Source: Winogradskyella sp. MH6
GTDB taxonomy: Bacteria > Bacteroidota > Bacteroidia > Flavobacteriales > Flavobacteriaceae
DNA: 64,000 bases
Assembly: GCF_022810765.1 (NCBI RefSeq)
Contig: NZ_CP094494.1
Location: 248,001-312,000, forward strand
Reading direction: 5' to 3'
Every line of letters begins with the position of its first letter. The first letter of the stretch is position 1. The translations under genes were made by a program, and so were the position numbers. Shown here piece by piece: positions 53,545 through 63,182 of the stretch. The notes below the pieces were generated by a model. It saw only the letters and a list, made by a program, of their open reading frames with translations, was not told the origin of the DNA and ran no database searches.

Positions 53545-55455
53545 ATGAAAAAAACAATCTATTTATGCTTAGCAAGCATCTTAATACTTGCTTCCTGCAA
53601 AAATGACGAGAAGAAAAATGAAACAACACAAAAAACTATTGGTTTACTCACCATCTCCACAGAAAAACCCCAACCTGGAGAAACCATTGATATCACTTAC
53701 AAAAAAGATAGTGTATCAGACGCTTTTCTAAACTATATGGTTAATACAAAAAACTATCCCTTAGATTTAGATTTTAAAACTGAAAATAATGAACAAAAGG
53801 CTTCTGTTAAAATTCCAGATTCAGCAAATGCTATAGCTTTTGTTTTTAAATCAGGTGAAGATTACGACACCAATGACGAAAAAGGTTACATATTGCCATT
53901 ATATGACGCAGAAGGAAAACAAATACCAGGAAGTAATTCTGCTGCTGCTTTTTACTCTATAAGAAATGGAAGTTACTATGGTGTAAAAGTCGAAAATACT
54001 ATTGTTGAGAAGACTATAAAAGAAGACTTAAGCACATACCCAAACCTTAAAGATGAGTGGGAAACATCGTATCTTCAACTTGCATATCAGAATAATAAAG
54101 TAAAAGCAAAGCCTCTAATTGAAGACTTTATAACAAACCTATCTAAAAAAACAGATAAATCTGAACTAGAGTATATGGATATGATGAATTTTTATTCTAC
54201 TCTAGAAGAAAAACCAAAATCAGATTCTATAAAAACTATCATCCTTGAAAAATTTCCTGAAGGCCAAACAGCAAACTATGAGCTTTCAAAACAATTCTAC
54301 AAAGAACCTAATCTAGACAAAAAACTTCAACTATTTGAAGATTACACCAAGCGCAATACTAAAATGGATAATTTCAGTAATAGTATGGCAACCAGTCTAG
54401 CATTAGCATATTTTAATGAAGGTGGTATGGACAACTTCAAAAAATACAGTGCTATGGTAGACGATAAACAAAGAATGGCCTATGATTTTAACAACGTTGC
54501 TTGGTCTTTAGCCGAAAAAGGCGAAAATATTGAGGGTGCCGAAGAACTTTCTAAAATGACATTAGAAATTGTTGAAAATTTGCAAAAAGACCCTACAAAA
54601 GGAAAGCCTGTTTATTCAACCCAAAAAAATTATGAAAAAGGGCTAGAGTCTATGTACAGTATGTTTGCAGATACTTATGCCTTGGTAAAATTTAAGCAAG
54701 GAGATGTTAAAGAAGCTATAGTATACCAAGAAAAAGCTCACGATCCTAAGGCAACAGATACAGAAGCCAATGCAAGGTATATTTCGTACCTAATGGCAGA
54801 CAACCGCTACGATACTACCATAGAAAAAGCAGGAAAGTTCATAAAACTAGGAAACTACAATACAGATATTGTTGAGGCCTACGAAACTGCTTACAGGGAA
54901 GTCAACAATTCCTCAGATGGTTTAGAAGAAAAGATTTCTCAACTAAAAGAAGAAGGAAAACAGCTATTGATTTCTGAAATTAAATCTAAAATGATTAGTG
55001 AAGATGCTCCACAGTTTGCGTTAAAAAACATGAGAGGAGAAAGCATTGCATTAAAAGACCTTAAAGGCAAAGTAGTTATCTTAGATTTTTGGGCAACTTG
55101 GTGTGGTCCTTGCAAAGCTTCATTTCCAGGAATGCAAAAAGTAGTCACTAAATATAAAGATGATGAAAATGTAGAATTTCTTTTTATCGACACTTTTGAA
55201 AGAGGCAAGAATAGAGAAAAAGATGTTGAAGGGTTTATATCCAAAAACAACTATACCTTCAATGTTATTTATGATACCCAAAAGGAAAACTCAAGAGATT
55301 TTGAAGTTGCCGAAAAATATGAAGTTGATGGTATACCTACAAAAGTTATCATAGGACCAGATGGAAAAATAAGATTAAAATCCGTTGGCTATGGAGGTTC
55401 TACAGCTAAGTTAATTGAGGAAATGGATATTGTAATTGATATTTTAAAATCTTAA
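53545..55455 (+). CDS. TlpA-like thioredoxin lipoprotein with helical repeat region
   Basis: A 636-residue lipoprotein (lipobox LASC, Cys ~18). A beta-sandwich-like domain (~30-150) is followed by a helical TPR-like region (~155-475) and a C-terminal TlpA/ResA thioredoxin domain whose active site is WCGPC with C520 and C523, and cis-Pro in DGIPTKVI. It probably reduces disulfides in the envelope, as ResA does for cytochrome c. It is monocistronic, ending in a bidirectional terminator. Confidence 0.85.
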   Translation: MKKTIYLCLASILILASCKNDEKKNETTQKTIGLLTISTEKPQPGETIDITYKKDSVSDAFLNYMVNTKNYPLDLDFKTENNEQKASVKIPDSANAIAFVFKSGEDYDTNDEKGYILPLYDAEGKQIPGSNSAAAFYSIRNGSYYGVKVENTIVEKTIKEDLSTYPNLKDEWETSYLQLAYQNNKVKAKPLIEDFITNLSKKTDKSELEYMDMMNFYSTLEEKPKSDSIKTIILEKFPEGQTANYELSKQFYKEPNLDKKLQLFEDYTKRNTKMDNFSNSMATSLALAYFNEGGMDNFKKYSAMVDDKQRMAYDFNNVAWSLAEKGENIEGAEELSKMTLEIVENLQKDPTKGKPVYSTQKNYEKGLESMYSMFADTYALVKFKQGDVKEAIVYQEKAHDPKATDTEANARYISYLMADNRYDTTIEKAGKFIKLGNYNTDIVEAYETAYREVNNSSDGLEEKISQLKEEGKQLLISEIKSKMISEDAPQFALKNMRGESIALKDLKGKVVILDFWATWCGPCKASFPGMQKVVTKYKDDENVEFLFIDTFERGKNREKDVEGFISKNNYTFNVIYDTQKENSRDFEVAEKYEVDGIPTKVIIGPDGKIRLKSVGYGGSTAKLIEEMDIVIDILKS

Positions 55456-55465
55456 ACACAAATTC

Positions 55466-55492
55466 AAAGCCTAGGTTTATGACTTAGGCTTT
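55466..55492. terminator. bidirectional terminator between convergent genes
   Basis: Ten pairs with one G-T wobble (55466-55475 with 55483-55492) around a seven-base loop, between the stops of the genes ending at 55455 and 55494. Confidence 0.7.
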
Positions 55493-55493
55493 G

Positions 55494-56699
55494 TTACTTC
55501 CCTTCTACATAATCCTGAAGATATTTAAAACGCTCTGTTAACTTACCATCGGCAGTTGTGATTTTTGCTCGTTTTAAAATACCACGTTCATCATTATTGA
55601 AAAAAGCAGGAATAACATGCTCAACAAAGGTTTCACCAAAGCCTTCACTAGCATCTTTTGGTAACTCGCAAGGTAAATTATCTACAGCCATAACGGTAAT
55701 TGCTCCTTTGGCATCAAAAGCCACTTCTTGCTCAGTTTGTGGATTGTAACCATAAAATGGCTCTGCAATGGTTGAAGGACGAATGGTTGAAGCCACAGGA
55801 CCATCAATATCGCAAGACACATCGGCTACCAAATTAATTCTAAATTCCGGATGCTTAGCGTCTTCTCGTGTAAATAAATATGGCGCATTATTACCATAAA
55901 AATGACCTGCTATAAAATAATCGGTTTGCTTTGCGTAAGGCATAAAATTACTTTCGTAACCTGTTGGATCTTTATAGAATTTATGCTTTTCTCCTACTTT
56001 ACCATCTTTACGCTTGGCATATTCCATTACGTCTGCCATAACATAAACGGGTTCTGTAAATTCTGAAGTTAAATACAAAGCATCACTAACTTGCTTTATT
56101 CCTAAATGGTCTAAAATTTCTTTAGCGCCATAGGCTACTTTTCCGGTTCCAGTGAGTAATATTTTAATATTTGGAATGGTAATTTTATCAAGTTGAGCTT
56201 TTACTTCTTCTAAATCTGCAAGTGTCTCTACTTTTGGCAGATTGAACAAACCGTCTCTAAGTCCTAAAGCTCTAAATCCGTTATACGCACCAACCAAACC
56301 AGCATAACGACCAAAACCAATTAAACGAGCACCACTTTGTTTTACAATAGTTTCGTGGTCGTACATTTCTATGTTCTTCTCTAACATTGCCATTAGCAAC
56401 TTACGGTTGTAAGGTTGCTTTTTAATGGTATGCGAAAAATAGAAGTACTTTTTATTGGGAATTAAATTTTCAACTGGAACTTCTTTTACGCCAATCATCA
56501 CGTCAGCATCGGACACATCATTTGTAACTGTAAAACCTAATTTGGCATAAGCCTCATCTGGAAACACACGTATATCCGAAGACTCAACAACAAACTCAGC
56601 TTCTGGAAATTTTCCTCTGGCTTCTGCTAAGGTTTCTGGAGAAAATACAACACGTCTGTCTGGTGGATTTTTACGTTCTTTTATAATGGCGAATTTCAT
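55494..56699 (-). CDS. NAD(P)-dependent oxidoreductase of the saccharopine/alanine dehydrogenase family
   Basis: A 401-residue protein with the AlaDH/PNT-type N-terminal domain (MKFAIIKERKNPPDRRVVFS, then DADVMIGVKEVP) and a Rossmann domain with GRYAGLVGAYNG and LLTGTGKVAYGAKEIL. This is the architecture of lysine-forming saccharopine dehydrogenase (LYS1) and alanine dehydrogenases; the substrate is unsettled. I choose the ATG at 56697-56699; a start 30 codons upstream lacks family character. Confidence 0.8.
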   Translation of the reverse strand: MKFAIIKERKNPPDRRVVFSPETLAEARGKFPEAEFVVESSDIRVFPDEAYAKLGFTVTNDVSDADVMIGVKEVPVENLIPNKKYFYFSHTIKKQPYNRKLLMAMLEKNIEMYDHETIVKQSGARLIGFGRYAGLVGAYNGFRALGLRDGLFNLPKVETLADLEEVKAQLDKITIPNIKILLTGTGKVAYGAKEILDHLGIKQVSDALYLTSEFTEPVYVMADVMEYAKRKDGKVGEKHKFYKDPTGYESNFMPYAKQTDYFIAGHFYGNNAPYLFTREDAKHPEFRINLVADVSCDIDGPVASTIRPSTIAEPFYGYNPQTEQEVAFDAKGAITVMAVDNLPCELPKDASEGFGETFVEHVIPAFFNNDERGILKRAKITTADGKLTERFKYLQDYVEGK

Positions 56700-56829
56700 G
56701 TAAATACTATTTTGAAAACTGACAAAATGCCAATTTATAATATGGAATAATTTTTGCACGAAAATAAATGGATTTAAGAGGTTGCACAACTTTTTTTGTA
56801 ACTTCGCGCTCCTTTACCTTTAAAATTTT

Positions 56830-57227
56830 GGGGTCGACTGGTTTTGACAGCGAGATTAATTAAACGGTAAGCACGTCGTGTAATGGTTTTGAAACACGTA
56901 AAAGGCTAGACCAAATTTTAAACGGCGAGAATAACTACGCTTTAGCTGCTTAATCTGAATTACAGTAAGATTTCAAGCTTCATTCCTACAAGGTAGGAAG
57001 GCTAAATGTCTCCAGAAAGCCTTGGTTAGTGGCGTTCTTTTTAGAGGCATCGTAAAAATTGACCAAGATTGGGTAGTGCTTTGATGCCCTTTTGAGATTA
57101 AAAAGCTAAGTGTAAAGTAGGCTGTCTTTAGCCAGCTTTGCATCGAAAAAACAAGAAAAGACTAAGCGTGTAGAAAGCCCTTTGGTTACTTGTTTGGACG
57201 AGAGTTCGATTCTCTCCGACTCCACCA
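56830..57227 (+). ncRNA. ssrA: tmRNA (SsrA)
   Basis: A 398-base one-piece tmRNA. The 5' GGGGTCG (56830-56836) pairs with CGACTCC (57217-57223) as the acceptor stem, followed by A and an encoded CCA (57225-57227). The T-arm GAGAGTTCGATTCTCTC is present. The tag frame runs from GGC at 56924 to TAA at 56951-56953 and reads GENNYALAA, a typical proteolysis tag of the group. tmRNA rescues stalled ribosomes with SmpB. It is divergent from the oxidoreductase gene. Confidence 0.97.
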
Positions 57228-57229
57228 CA

Positions 57230-57265
57230 AAAAAACCCATTCATAACATTTTGAATGGGTTTTTT
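57230..57265. terminator. terminator shared by tmRNA and the MFS gene
   Basis: Fourteen pairs (57230-57243 with 57252-57265) around an eight-base loop, with T runs on either strand. It follows tmRNA by two bases and lies 23 bases after the MFS stop on the other strand. Confidence 0.9.
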
Positions 57266-57288
57266 AATTGTAATACTTTGATTTATGT

Positions 57289-58665
57289 TTATTCCCAAAA
57301 AGCCTCAATCTCTTCTAAAGATTTTCCTTTTGTTTCTGGAATAAACTTATAGGTTAAAAAGATGATTACTATAATAAATGCTATAAATATAAAATACGGC
57401 ATTGAGCCATTCCAAGGAGCACTGTTATTGGCTTCACTTTCCATTACCATTGGGAAGGTTTGTGATACCAAATAGTTGGCTGCCCATTGTGCAGCAACAG
57501 CTACAGACATTGCCACACTACGTATTTTATTAGGAAACATTTCTGATAATATTACCCAAACAACTGGTCCCATTGATAAGGCAAACGAGCCAATAAACAC
57601 CAAAACTCCAATTAAAGAAACCAAACCAACTGTATTTTGTTGCAGTGACACTCCTAATAACAAAAAGCCAATTATCATACCCACAGAACCTACATACAAC
57701 AATGGCTTTCTTCCATACTTATCAACTGTGTACATGGCTACAAACGTAAATACAAGATTCACAAATGCCAATAATATTTGTTGTGCTAAAACATCTTCCT
57801 TACCAAAGCCTAAAGCTTTTTCAAAAATATCAGCTCCGTAGTATAGTACAGCATTAATTCCTGTAAATTGCTGTAAGACTGACAATGTTGTACCTATGAC
57901 TATAATTGCCAATATGGCTTTTGAGAAATAGTTAACTTTTACTTTTTGTTCTTTTTTCACCAATGAAGCCTTAATTTCTTCTATTTCGTTTTTAGCCTGT
58001 TCCTCTCCATGTACTTTATTTAAAATACTTAAAGCTGCATCGTCTTCTCCTTTAATTGCCAACCATCTTGGGCTTTTAGGAACAAAAAACAACAGTACTA
58101 AAAACAATAAACTCGGCACAAGTTCTGACCAAAACATTCTTCGCCAACCAAACTCTAAATTCTGAGCTTCAGTTAAACTATTTCCAATAAAATAGGTTGC
58201 CAAAAACACGACAAAAAAACCAACTACAATAGCCAATTGATAATAAGTTACCATTTTTCCTCTAATGTTACTTGGTGCTATTTCAGCAATGTACATTGGT
58301 GCATTCATTGAAGCAATTCCAATCCCTAGTCCTCCTATGATCCTAAAAACCACTAACATAGTTACAGTTTCTGGAAGCATTTCTGGTAATCCTGAACCCC
58401 ATGCCGACACTGAAAACAAAACTGCTGATATAATTAACGACCATTTTCTACCAATTTTTATACTTAAAGGTCCTGCAACGATGGCTCCAACAAAACAACC
58501 TAATAAGGCACTTCCTACAACCCAGCCTTTTAAAGTTGCATCGAGTTCAAAATATTTACTTAAATAAAATTGAGCGCCATTAATAACGCCTGTATCATAG
58601 CCAAATAACAATCCGCCAAGAGCAGATATGGCTGTAATCAATAATAAGAATGCTTTTTTATTCAT
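57289..58665 (-). CDS. sugar-porter family MFS transporter
   Basis: A 458-residue twelve-span transporter of the sugar porter family (GLUT/XylE type). Signatures include GGLLFGYDTGVINGAQFYLS (17-36), the R-x-G-R motif GRKWS after span two, GIASMNAPMYIAEIAPSNIRG, QQFTGINAVLYYGADIF and the C-terminal PETKGKSLEEIE. It likely imports a monosaccharide released by the enzymes encoded upstream. Last gene of the operon; 14 bases follow the nuclease-like gene. Confidence 0.92.
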   Translation of the reverse strand: MNKKAFLLLITAISALGGLLFGYDTGVINGAQFYLSKYFELDATLKGWVVGSALLGCFVGAIVAGPLSIKIGRKWSLIISAVLFSVSAWGSGLPEMLPETVTMLVVFRIIGGLGIGIASMNAPMYIAEIAPSNIRGKMVTYYQLAIVVGFFVVFLATYFIGNSLTEAQNLEFGWRRMFWSELVPSLLFLVLLFFVPKSPRWLAIKGEDDAALSILNKVHGEEQAKNEIEEIKASLVKKEQKVKVNYFSKAILAIIVIGTTLSVLQQFTGINAVLYYGADIFEKALGFGKEDVLAQQILLAFVNLVFTFVAMYTVDKYGRKPLLYVGSVGMIIGFLLLGVSLQQNTVGLVSLIGVLVFIGSFALSMGPVVWVILSEMFPNKIRSVAMSVAVAAQWAANYLVSQTFPMVMESEANNSAPWNGSMPYFIFIAFIIVIIFLTYKFIPETKGKSLEEIEAFWE

Positions 58666-58679
58666 TGTTGTATAATTAG

Positions 58680-59510
58680 TTAGTTAGTTAGTTTTGCTTC
58701 TATTAAAACAGGTAGGTGATCCGATGGATATTGCATATTCCAATTATCACTTAACACTGCATATTTGTTAACTTCAACATCTTCTGAAACGAAGATATAA
58801 TCAATCCTTCGCGTTACAGGTTGGTCAAAATGAAACCCGTTAAATGTGCCTTCTGGTCCAAAATCTATTTCTGAAATCGCTTTTGAGTCCTTTAGAGTTT
58901 GAGTTATATAATCAATACTTTCGTGATCTGGCTCCATATTAAAATCCCCTGTTAAAAACACTGGATGATTTTCAATATTTAAGCTTTTTATTTTATCTAA
59001 AATTAAAACAGCACTTTTTGTTCTTGCTTCCTTACCAACGTGATCAAAATGTGTGTTGAATACCCAGAATTTTTTATTTGTCTTTTTATCCTGAAATAAC
59101 GCATAAGTGCACACACGATTACAAACCGCATCCCAACCCATACTCACTTTATCTGGTGTTTGTGACAACCAAAATGTTGAAGATTCCACAACTTCTAAGT
59201 CATTTTTCTTGTAAAATATAGCTGAATATTCGCCTTCATCCTTACCATCATCTCTACCAACACCAACAAAACTATAATTGGTCAACAAACTATCTAAATC
59301 TTTCATTTGATTGGGCATAGCCTCCTGAACACCTAAAACATCTGGCTCATGAAATTTAATTTGTTTAACCATAAAAGGTTTACGATTCGTCCAACTGTTT
59401 TTACCTTCTTTTGGGTAATCTAATTTTATGTTGTAAGTCATTATTTTCAGGTCTTGTGATGCGACTGAAAATGTTATTAAAACAATTAAAAGGGTTATAA
59501 TATGCCTCAT
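58680..59510 (-). CDS. secreted endonuclease/exonuclease/phosphatase family protein
   Basis: A 276-residue protein with a signal peptide (1-18, ending SVASQ). EEP motifs are complete: MTYNIKLDYP (~24-33), DVLGVQEAMPNQ with the catalytic Glu, TGDFNMEPDHES and the terminal SDHLPVLIE. EEP members cleave phosphodiesters or phosphate esters of many substrates. In a carbohydrate operon it may act on a phosphorylated sugar or extracellular nucleic acid; not proven. It starts two bases after the GH43 gene. Confidence 0.85.
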   Translation of the reverse strand: MRHIITLLIVLITFSVASQDLKIMTYNIKLDYPKEGKNSWTNRKPFMVKQIKFHEPDVLGVQEAMPNQMKDLDSLLTNYSFVGVGRDDGKDEGEYSAIFYKKNDLEVVESSTFWLSQTPDKVSMGWDAVCNRVCTYALFQDKKTNKKFWVFNTHFDHVGKEARTKSAVLILDKIKSLNIENHPVFLTGDFNMEPDHESIDYITQTLKDSKAISEIDFGPEGTFNGFHFDQPVTRRIDYIFVSEDVEVNKYAVLSDNWNMQYPSDHLPVLIEAKLTN

Positions 59511-59512
59511 CT

Positions 59513-61366
59513 TTACTCTACAAAAATAATTTCAGTCTGTTCGGAAATTCCGTTTTCATTAAAAGCTTCAATGGTAAAATAATACGGTGTATCTCTATCT
59601 AAGCAGCGCATAAAATGAGAATTAGTATCGTAAACTTGCCAAGATTGGTAAAGTTTGTCTGGTGCTATTCCCCAACGGATGTTATACCCTTGTGCACCTT
59701 CAACTTTATCCCAAGAAAATGAAATATCTCTACGGTCTTTTTCGCGGTTGATTTTATAGTTAGAAACTTTGTTTGGTGCTTCACCTAAACCTAATCCGAA
59801 AACTCTAACTTCTGACATTGCAAAGTTATTTCCTGGTACTTTTACATTGTTATATCTAACGTATTTTGCCTTTACCGGTTTGTCTAAAACAAGATATGCG
59901 TTTGGTGCGTCAATCTCAGATTTACTTCTATCTACAACCGTTTTCCAGTTTTCACCGTCTTCTGAAGTTTCAATAGTAAATTGATGTTTTAAACCTTCAA
60001 CACGTGTGTAAATTCCAGAGTCGTGATCGTGATAATTTAGTTGAATGGCGTGGACGGTTCCTTCATTTAATAATTCGATTGTAATCCATTGTTTACTGTC
60101 ATTTGCTTCTGCAACCCAAAAAGTTTTAGGATTTTCATCGGTTAATACATTTGCTATTATTTGTCCTTCGGTATTCGTTTCTGTCGGTATTTCTTTGACT
60201 TCAACCTCATCATTATTAGATGTGAATTTCATTATTTGTTGAAGCGAAGAAGACACCGTTACATTGCCATTATACGATAACAACATCCAACCATTATGCT
60301 CGCCAGCTTTTGTTGGATGATTTGGTCCAAAACGAGGATAATCGCCGTAAGACGTATTGCTATACATTAAACCATCATCGTCAAAATAGGTTGGGAACAT
60401 ACATAAACGACGTTCCCATTGTGCGTTAGATGCTAACGCCATAGTCGCAAAATGCCAGTATTGACCATTGGTTTGCTTTACTGTAATACCGTGTCCTGCA
60501 CCATTGGTAAATCCACCAGGTTTAAAACTCATCGGATTATTTTTCATATAAGTGAAAGGTCCAAGTGGCGAATCGCCAATGTAAACGCCATCTGCATACA
60601 CGTTAAACTGCGTACCTGGTGCTGCGTATTGTAAATAGTATTTTCCGTTGTGTTTGGTCATTGAAGCGCCTTCCATATAACCTTCTTTTAAGGTTGGATG
60701 AAAGTTGTTTTCGCCAAAACGTTCCCATCCGTGCTTTTCTTCATCTAAATTTATCAATTCTTCTCTAACGCCAGTTTCTAAAAAGCGATCATCTTTATTC
60801 AACATTTTTACACGAATAGGATGCACGTTAGAACTTCCCCAATAGAGATACGACTTGCCATCATCGTCAATAAATAATTCGGAATCTTGAATGTTATTTG
60901 AAATTGAAGCAGTTGGTGTCCATAACCCTTTTTTAGGGTCGTCGGTGTATAAAATACTTCCGTAACCAGCAGGATCACCAGCAAAATAAACTAAAGAATC
61001 TTTGTAGTTGAATGCTGTTGGTGCGTTGCTGCCTTCAAAAAACCATTTTTGCGGTTTAATGAATTTCCAGTTGACTAAATCTATAGAATGCCAATATCCA
61101 AACGAACGTGTGACAAACATATAATATTCGCCTTTAAACTCAATTACCGCAGGATCTGCGCCAGAACGATAGGATTGGTTTCTGGCAGAATTATAAACCA
61201 TATAAGTGTAGTCTATATCTAGCGGATTGATGTAGGTTTGCGTGGTATCTGTTGCTGCTGTTTCAGTTTTATTATCATCTGAAACAATAGTATTTTCTTG
61301 CTTTTGTTTGCAAGATATCATTGCTATAACTAGGAATGCGAGTTGTATAGTGTGTCTTAATTTCAT
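59513..61366 (-). CDS. family 43-type glycoside hydrolase lipoprotein with discoidin-like and Fn3-like domains
   Basis: A 617-residue lipoprotein (lipobox MISC, Cys ~19). The five-bladed GH43-type propeller covers ~50-350: SGADPAVIEFKGEYYMFVT with the base Asp, DSELFIDDDGKSYLYWG, and MEGASMTKHNGKYYLQYA with the acid Glu. Then follow a discoidin/F5-8C-like domain (~385-520) and an Fn3-like domain (~530-617). The family acts on arabinosides, xylosides or galactosides. A surface enzyme releasing sugars for the MFS porter fits the operon. Confidence 0.85.
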   Translation of the reverse strand: MKLRHTIQLAFLVIAMISCKQKQENTIVSDDNKTETAATDTTQTYINPLDIDYTYMVYNSARNQSYRSGADPAVIEFKGEYYMFVTRSFGYWHSIDLVNWKFIKPQKWFFEGSNAPTAFNYKDSLVYFAGDPAGYGSILYTDDPKKGLWTPTASISNNIQDSELFIDDDGKSYLYWGSSNVHPIRVKMLNKDDRFLETGVREELINLDEEKHGWERFGENNFHPTLKEGYMEGASMTKHNGKYYLQYAAPGTQFNVYADGVYIGDSPLGPFTYMKNNPMSFKPGGFTNGAGHGITVKQTNGQYWHFATMALASNAQWERRLCMFPTYFDDDGLMYSNTSYGDYPRFGPNHPTKAGEHNGWMLLSYNGNVTVSSSLQQIMKFTSNNDEVEVKEIPTETNTEGQIIANVLTDENPKTFWVAEANDSKQWITIELLNEGTVHAIQLNYHDHDSGIYTRVEGLKHQFTIETSEDGENWKTVVDRSKSEIDAPNAYLVLDKPVKAKYVRYNNVKVPGNNFAMSEVRVFGLGLGEAPNKVSNYKINREKDRRDISFSWDKVEGAQGYNIRWGIAPDKLYQSWQVYDTNSHFMRCLDRDTPYYFTIEAFNENGISEQTEIIFVE

Positions 61367-61397
61367 CTGTTAATTTTTATTGTTTTTCAATCGTCAG

Positions 61398-61456
61398 ATG
61401 GAACATCTTATTGTTATGTTCACTTAGTGACTTGAGATTAATCAGAGATGTTTCAT
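61398..61456 (-). promoter_or_regulatory. structured spacer between sulfatase and GH43 genes
   Basis: The 91-base spacer holds an 11-pair inverted repeat with one G-T wobble (61398-61408 with 61446-61456), starting two bases after the sulfatase stop. Inside is a further small palindrome, TCACTTAGTGA. It has no T run, so it is more likely an mRNA-stability or differential-expression element than a terminator. Confidence 0.4.
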
Positions 61457-61457
61457 T

Positions 61458-63182
61458 TTAATGATGATGATATTTTGATCCTGTGTTACCTCTTAATCTG
61501 TCAAATTGTTTGTAAGCATTATCTACACGTTGCTTTGGTGCTTTTTCAAATTCTTTTTCGGTAACCTTATATTGTTGTTGTAATTCGGCTAAACGTGTTC
61601 TTAGTTTGGCTTCAATCTCGTCATAATTTTTGTCATCAATGAGATTGGTTAACTCTTTTGGGTCGGTTTGTAAATCGTATAATTCCCACTCATCAATGTC
61701 GTCGTACACGTGAATTAATTTATAACGATTGGTACGTACACCATACATCTTTTTTACCATGTGGAATGCTGGATAGTCGTAATAATGATAGTAAATCGCA
61801 TCTCTAAAATCTTCATCTTTTTCAGTACCATCTAATAAACCTGCAAAGGATTTTCCTTGCATATCACTAGGAACATCAACACCTGCAAAATCTAAAAAGG
61901 TTTCTGCAAAATCGAGATTTTGTGTTAAGCCTTCAACCACAGTTCCTGGTTTAATTTTTTCAGGATATTGTATTAATAATGGCATTTTCAAAGATTCCTC
62001 ATACATAAAACGCTTATCAAACCATCCTTTTTCGCCTAAATAAAAGCCTTGGTCAGACGTGTAAACTATAATAGTATTTTCGGTTAAACCATTAGTATCT
62101 AAATAATCTAACAACTTACCGATACCTTCATCTACCGAAGCTATAGTTGACAAATATTCTTGTAGATAACGCTGTCCTTTCCATTCTGCTAATGCTTTTC
62201 CAGATAAATTAGCATCGTGAAAAGCATCATTTTTTGGCTGATAGGCTTTATCCCAAGCAGCACGTTGCTCTGGTGTCATTCGTTCAAAATCTGTTTTCCA
62301 AGGATTCCAAGCTAATTCTGGACTACCTTTTTCCTTAGTCATTTTAAGGTCGTGACCTTCGTACATATCACGATAAATAGTTTGTAATTGGTCTTTTGAA
62401 GCAGTTGAATTTTCGTGCTTTGTAAAATACGTATCAGGTAATGGAAATTGCACCGAATCATACTTATTAACGTGACGTAATGCTGGCATCCAATTGCGAT
62501 GTGGCGCTTTGTGATGCACCATTAAAAAGAAAGGCTGTTCGCTGTTTTTCTTTTTATCTATATAATCAATTGCGTAATCTGTAATTAAGTCGGTTGCATA
62601 GCCTTTAACCACAGTGGTATCTGGTAACTTGGTCGTCCAATGCGCGGTGGTATCAATGTGTTTTTTGTTGATGTAAACCGTATCTTGAATCTTTATAAAC
62701 TGCGGATTGTAATAGTTTCCTTGATCATTTAAAATATTCCAGTGGTCAAAGCCTTCAGGATAACCGTGTAAATGCCATTTGCCGACAATGGCAGTATTGT
62801 AACCTGCTTCTTTCAGCAATTTTGGAAGCGTTTGTTGTGAACCATCAAAGCGGTCGCCATTCATTCTAAATCCATTAACGTGACTATGTTTTCCTGTTAA
62901 AACTACAGCACGACTTGGTCCGCAAATAGAATTGGTACAAAAGTTATTTTTGAAAATTGCACCGTTTTTTGCCAATCTATCAATGTTTGGTGTTGGTGCC
63001 AGTTGACCAATAGGATGACCATATGCGCTAATGGCTTGAGCTGCGTGGTCGTCTGCCATTATGTAAATGATGTTTGGTCGTCTTGAGTTTTCAGTTACAT
63101 CTGCATTGACAACTTCTGACTTGTTTTCTTTACAAGACTGAAATGCCAAAAACACTAATAATATGAACGAAATATATCGCAT
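61458..63182 (-). CDS. sulfatase (arylsulfatase family) lipoprotein
   Basis: A 574-residue sulfatase with lipobox FQSC17. The formylglycine motif C-x-P-S-R is complete at C87-G-P-S-R91, and metal ligands D44-D45 lie in YIMADDHAAQ. Further family pieces are GKWHLHGYPEGFDHW and TSDQGFYLGEKGWFDKRFMY. The C-terminal DUF4976-like region ends the protein with a His run. It should remove sulfate esters from an algal polysaccharide; an activating anaerobic or aerobic FGly enzyme must be encoded elsewhere. Its start overlaps the hydrolase stop by one base (TAATG). Confidence 0.92.
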   Translation of the reverse strand: MRYISFILLVFLAFQSCKENKSEVVNADVTENSRRPNIIYIMADDHAAQAISAYGHPIGQLAPTPNIDRLAKNGAIFKNNFCTNSICGPSRAVVLTGKHSHVNGFRMNGDRFDGSQQTLPKLLKEAGYNTAIVGKWHLHGYPEGFDHWNILNDQGNYYNPQFIKIQDTVYINKKHIDTTAHWTTKLPDTTVVKGYATDLITDYAIDYIDKKKNSEQPFFLMVHHKAPHRNWMPALRHVNKYDSVQFPLPDTYFTKHENSTASKDQLQTIYRDMYEGHDLKMTKEKGSPELAWNPWKTDFERMTPEQRAAWDKAYQPKNDAFHDANLSGKALAEWKGQRYLQEYLSTIASVDEGIGKLLDYLDTNGLTENTIIVYTSDQGFYLGEKGWFDKRFMYEESLKMPLLIQYPEKIKPGTVVEGLTQNLDFAETFLDFAGVDVPSDMQGKSFAGLLDGTEKDEDFRDAIYYHYYDYPAFHMVKKMYGVRTNRYKLIHVYDDIDEWELYDLQTDPKELTNLIDDKNYDEIEAKLRTRLAELQQQYKVTEKEFEKAPKQRVDNAYKQFDRLRGNTGSKYHHH

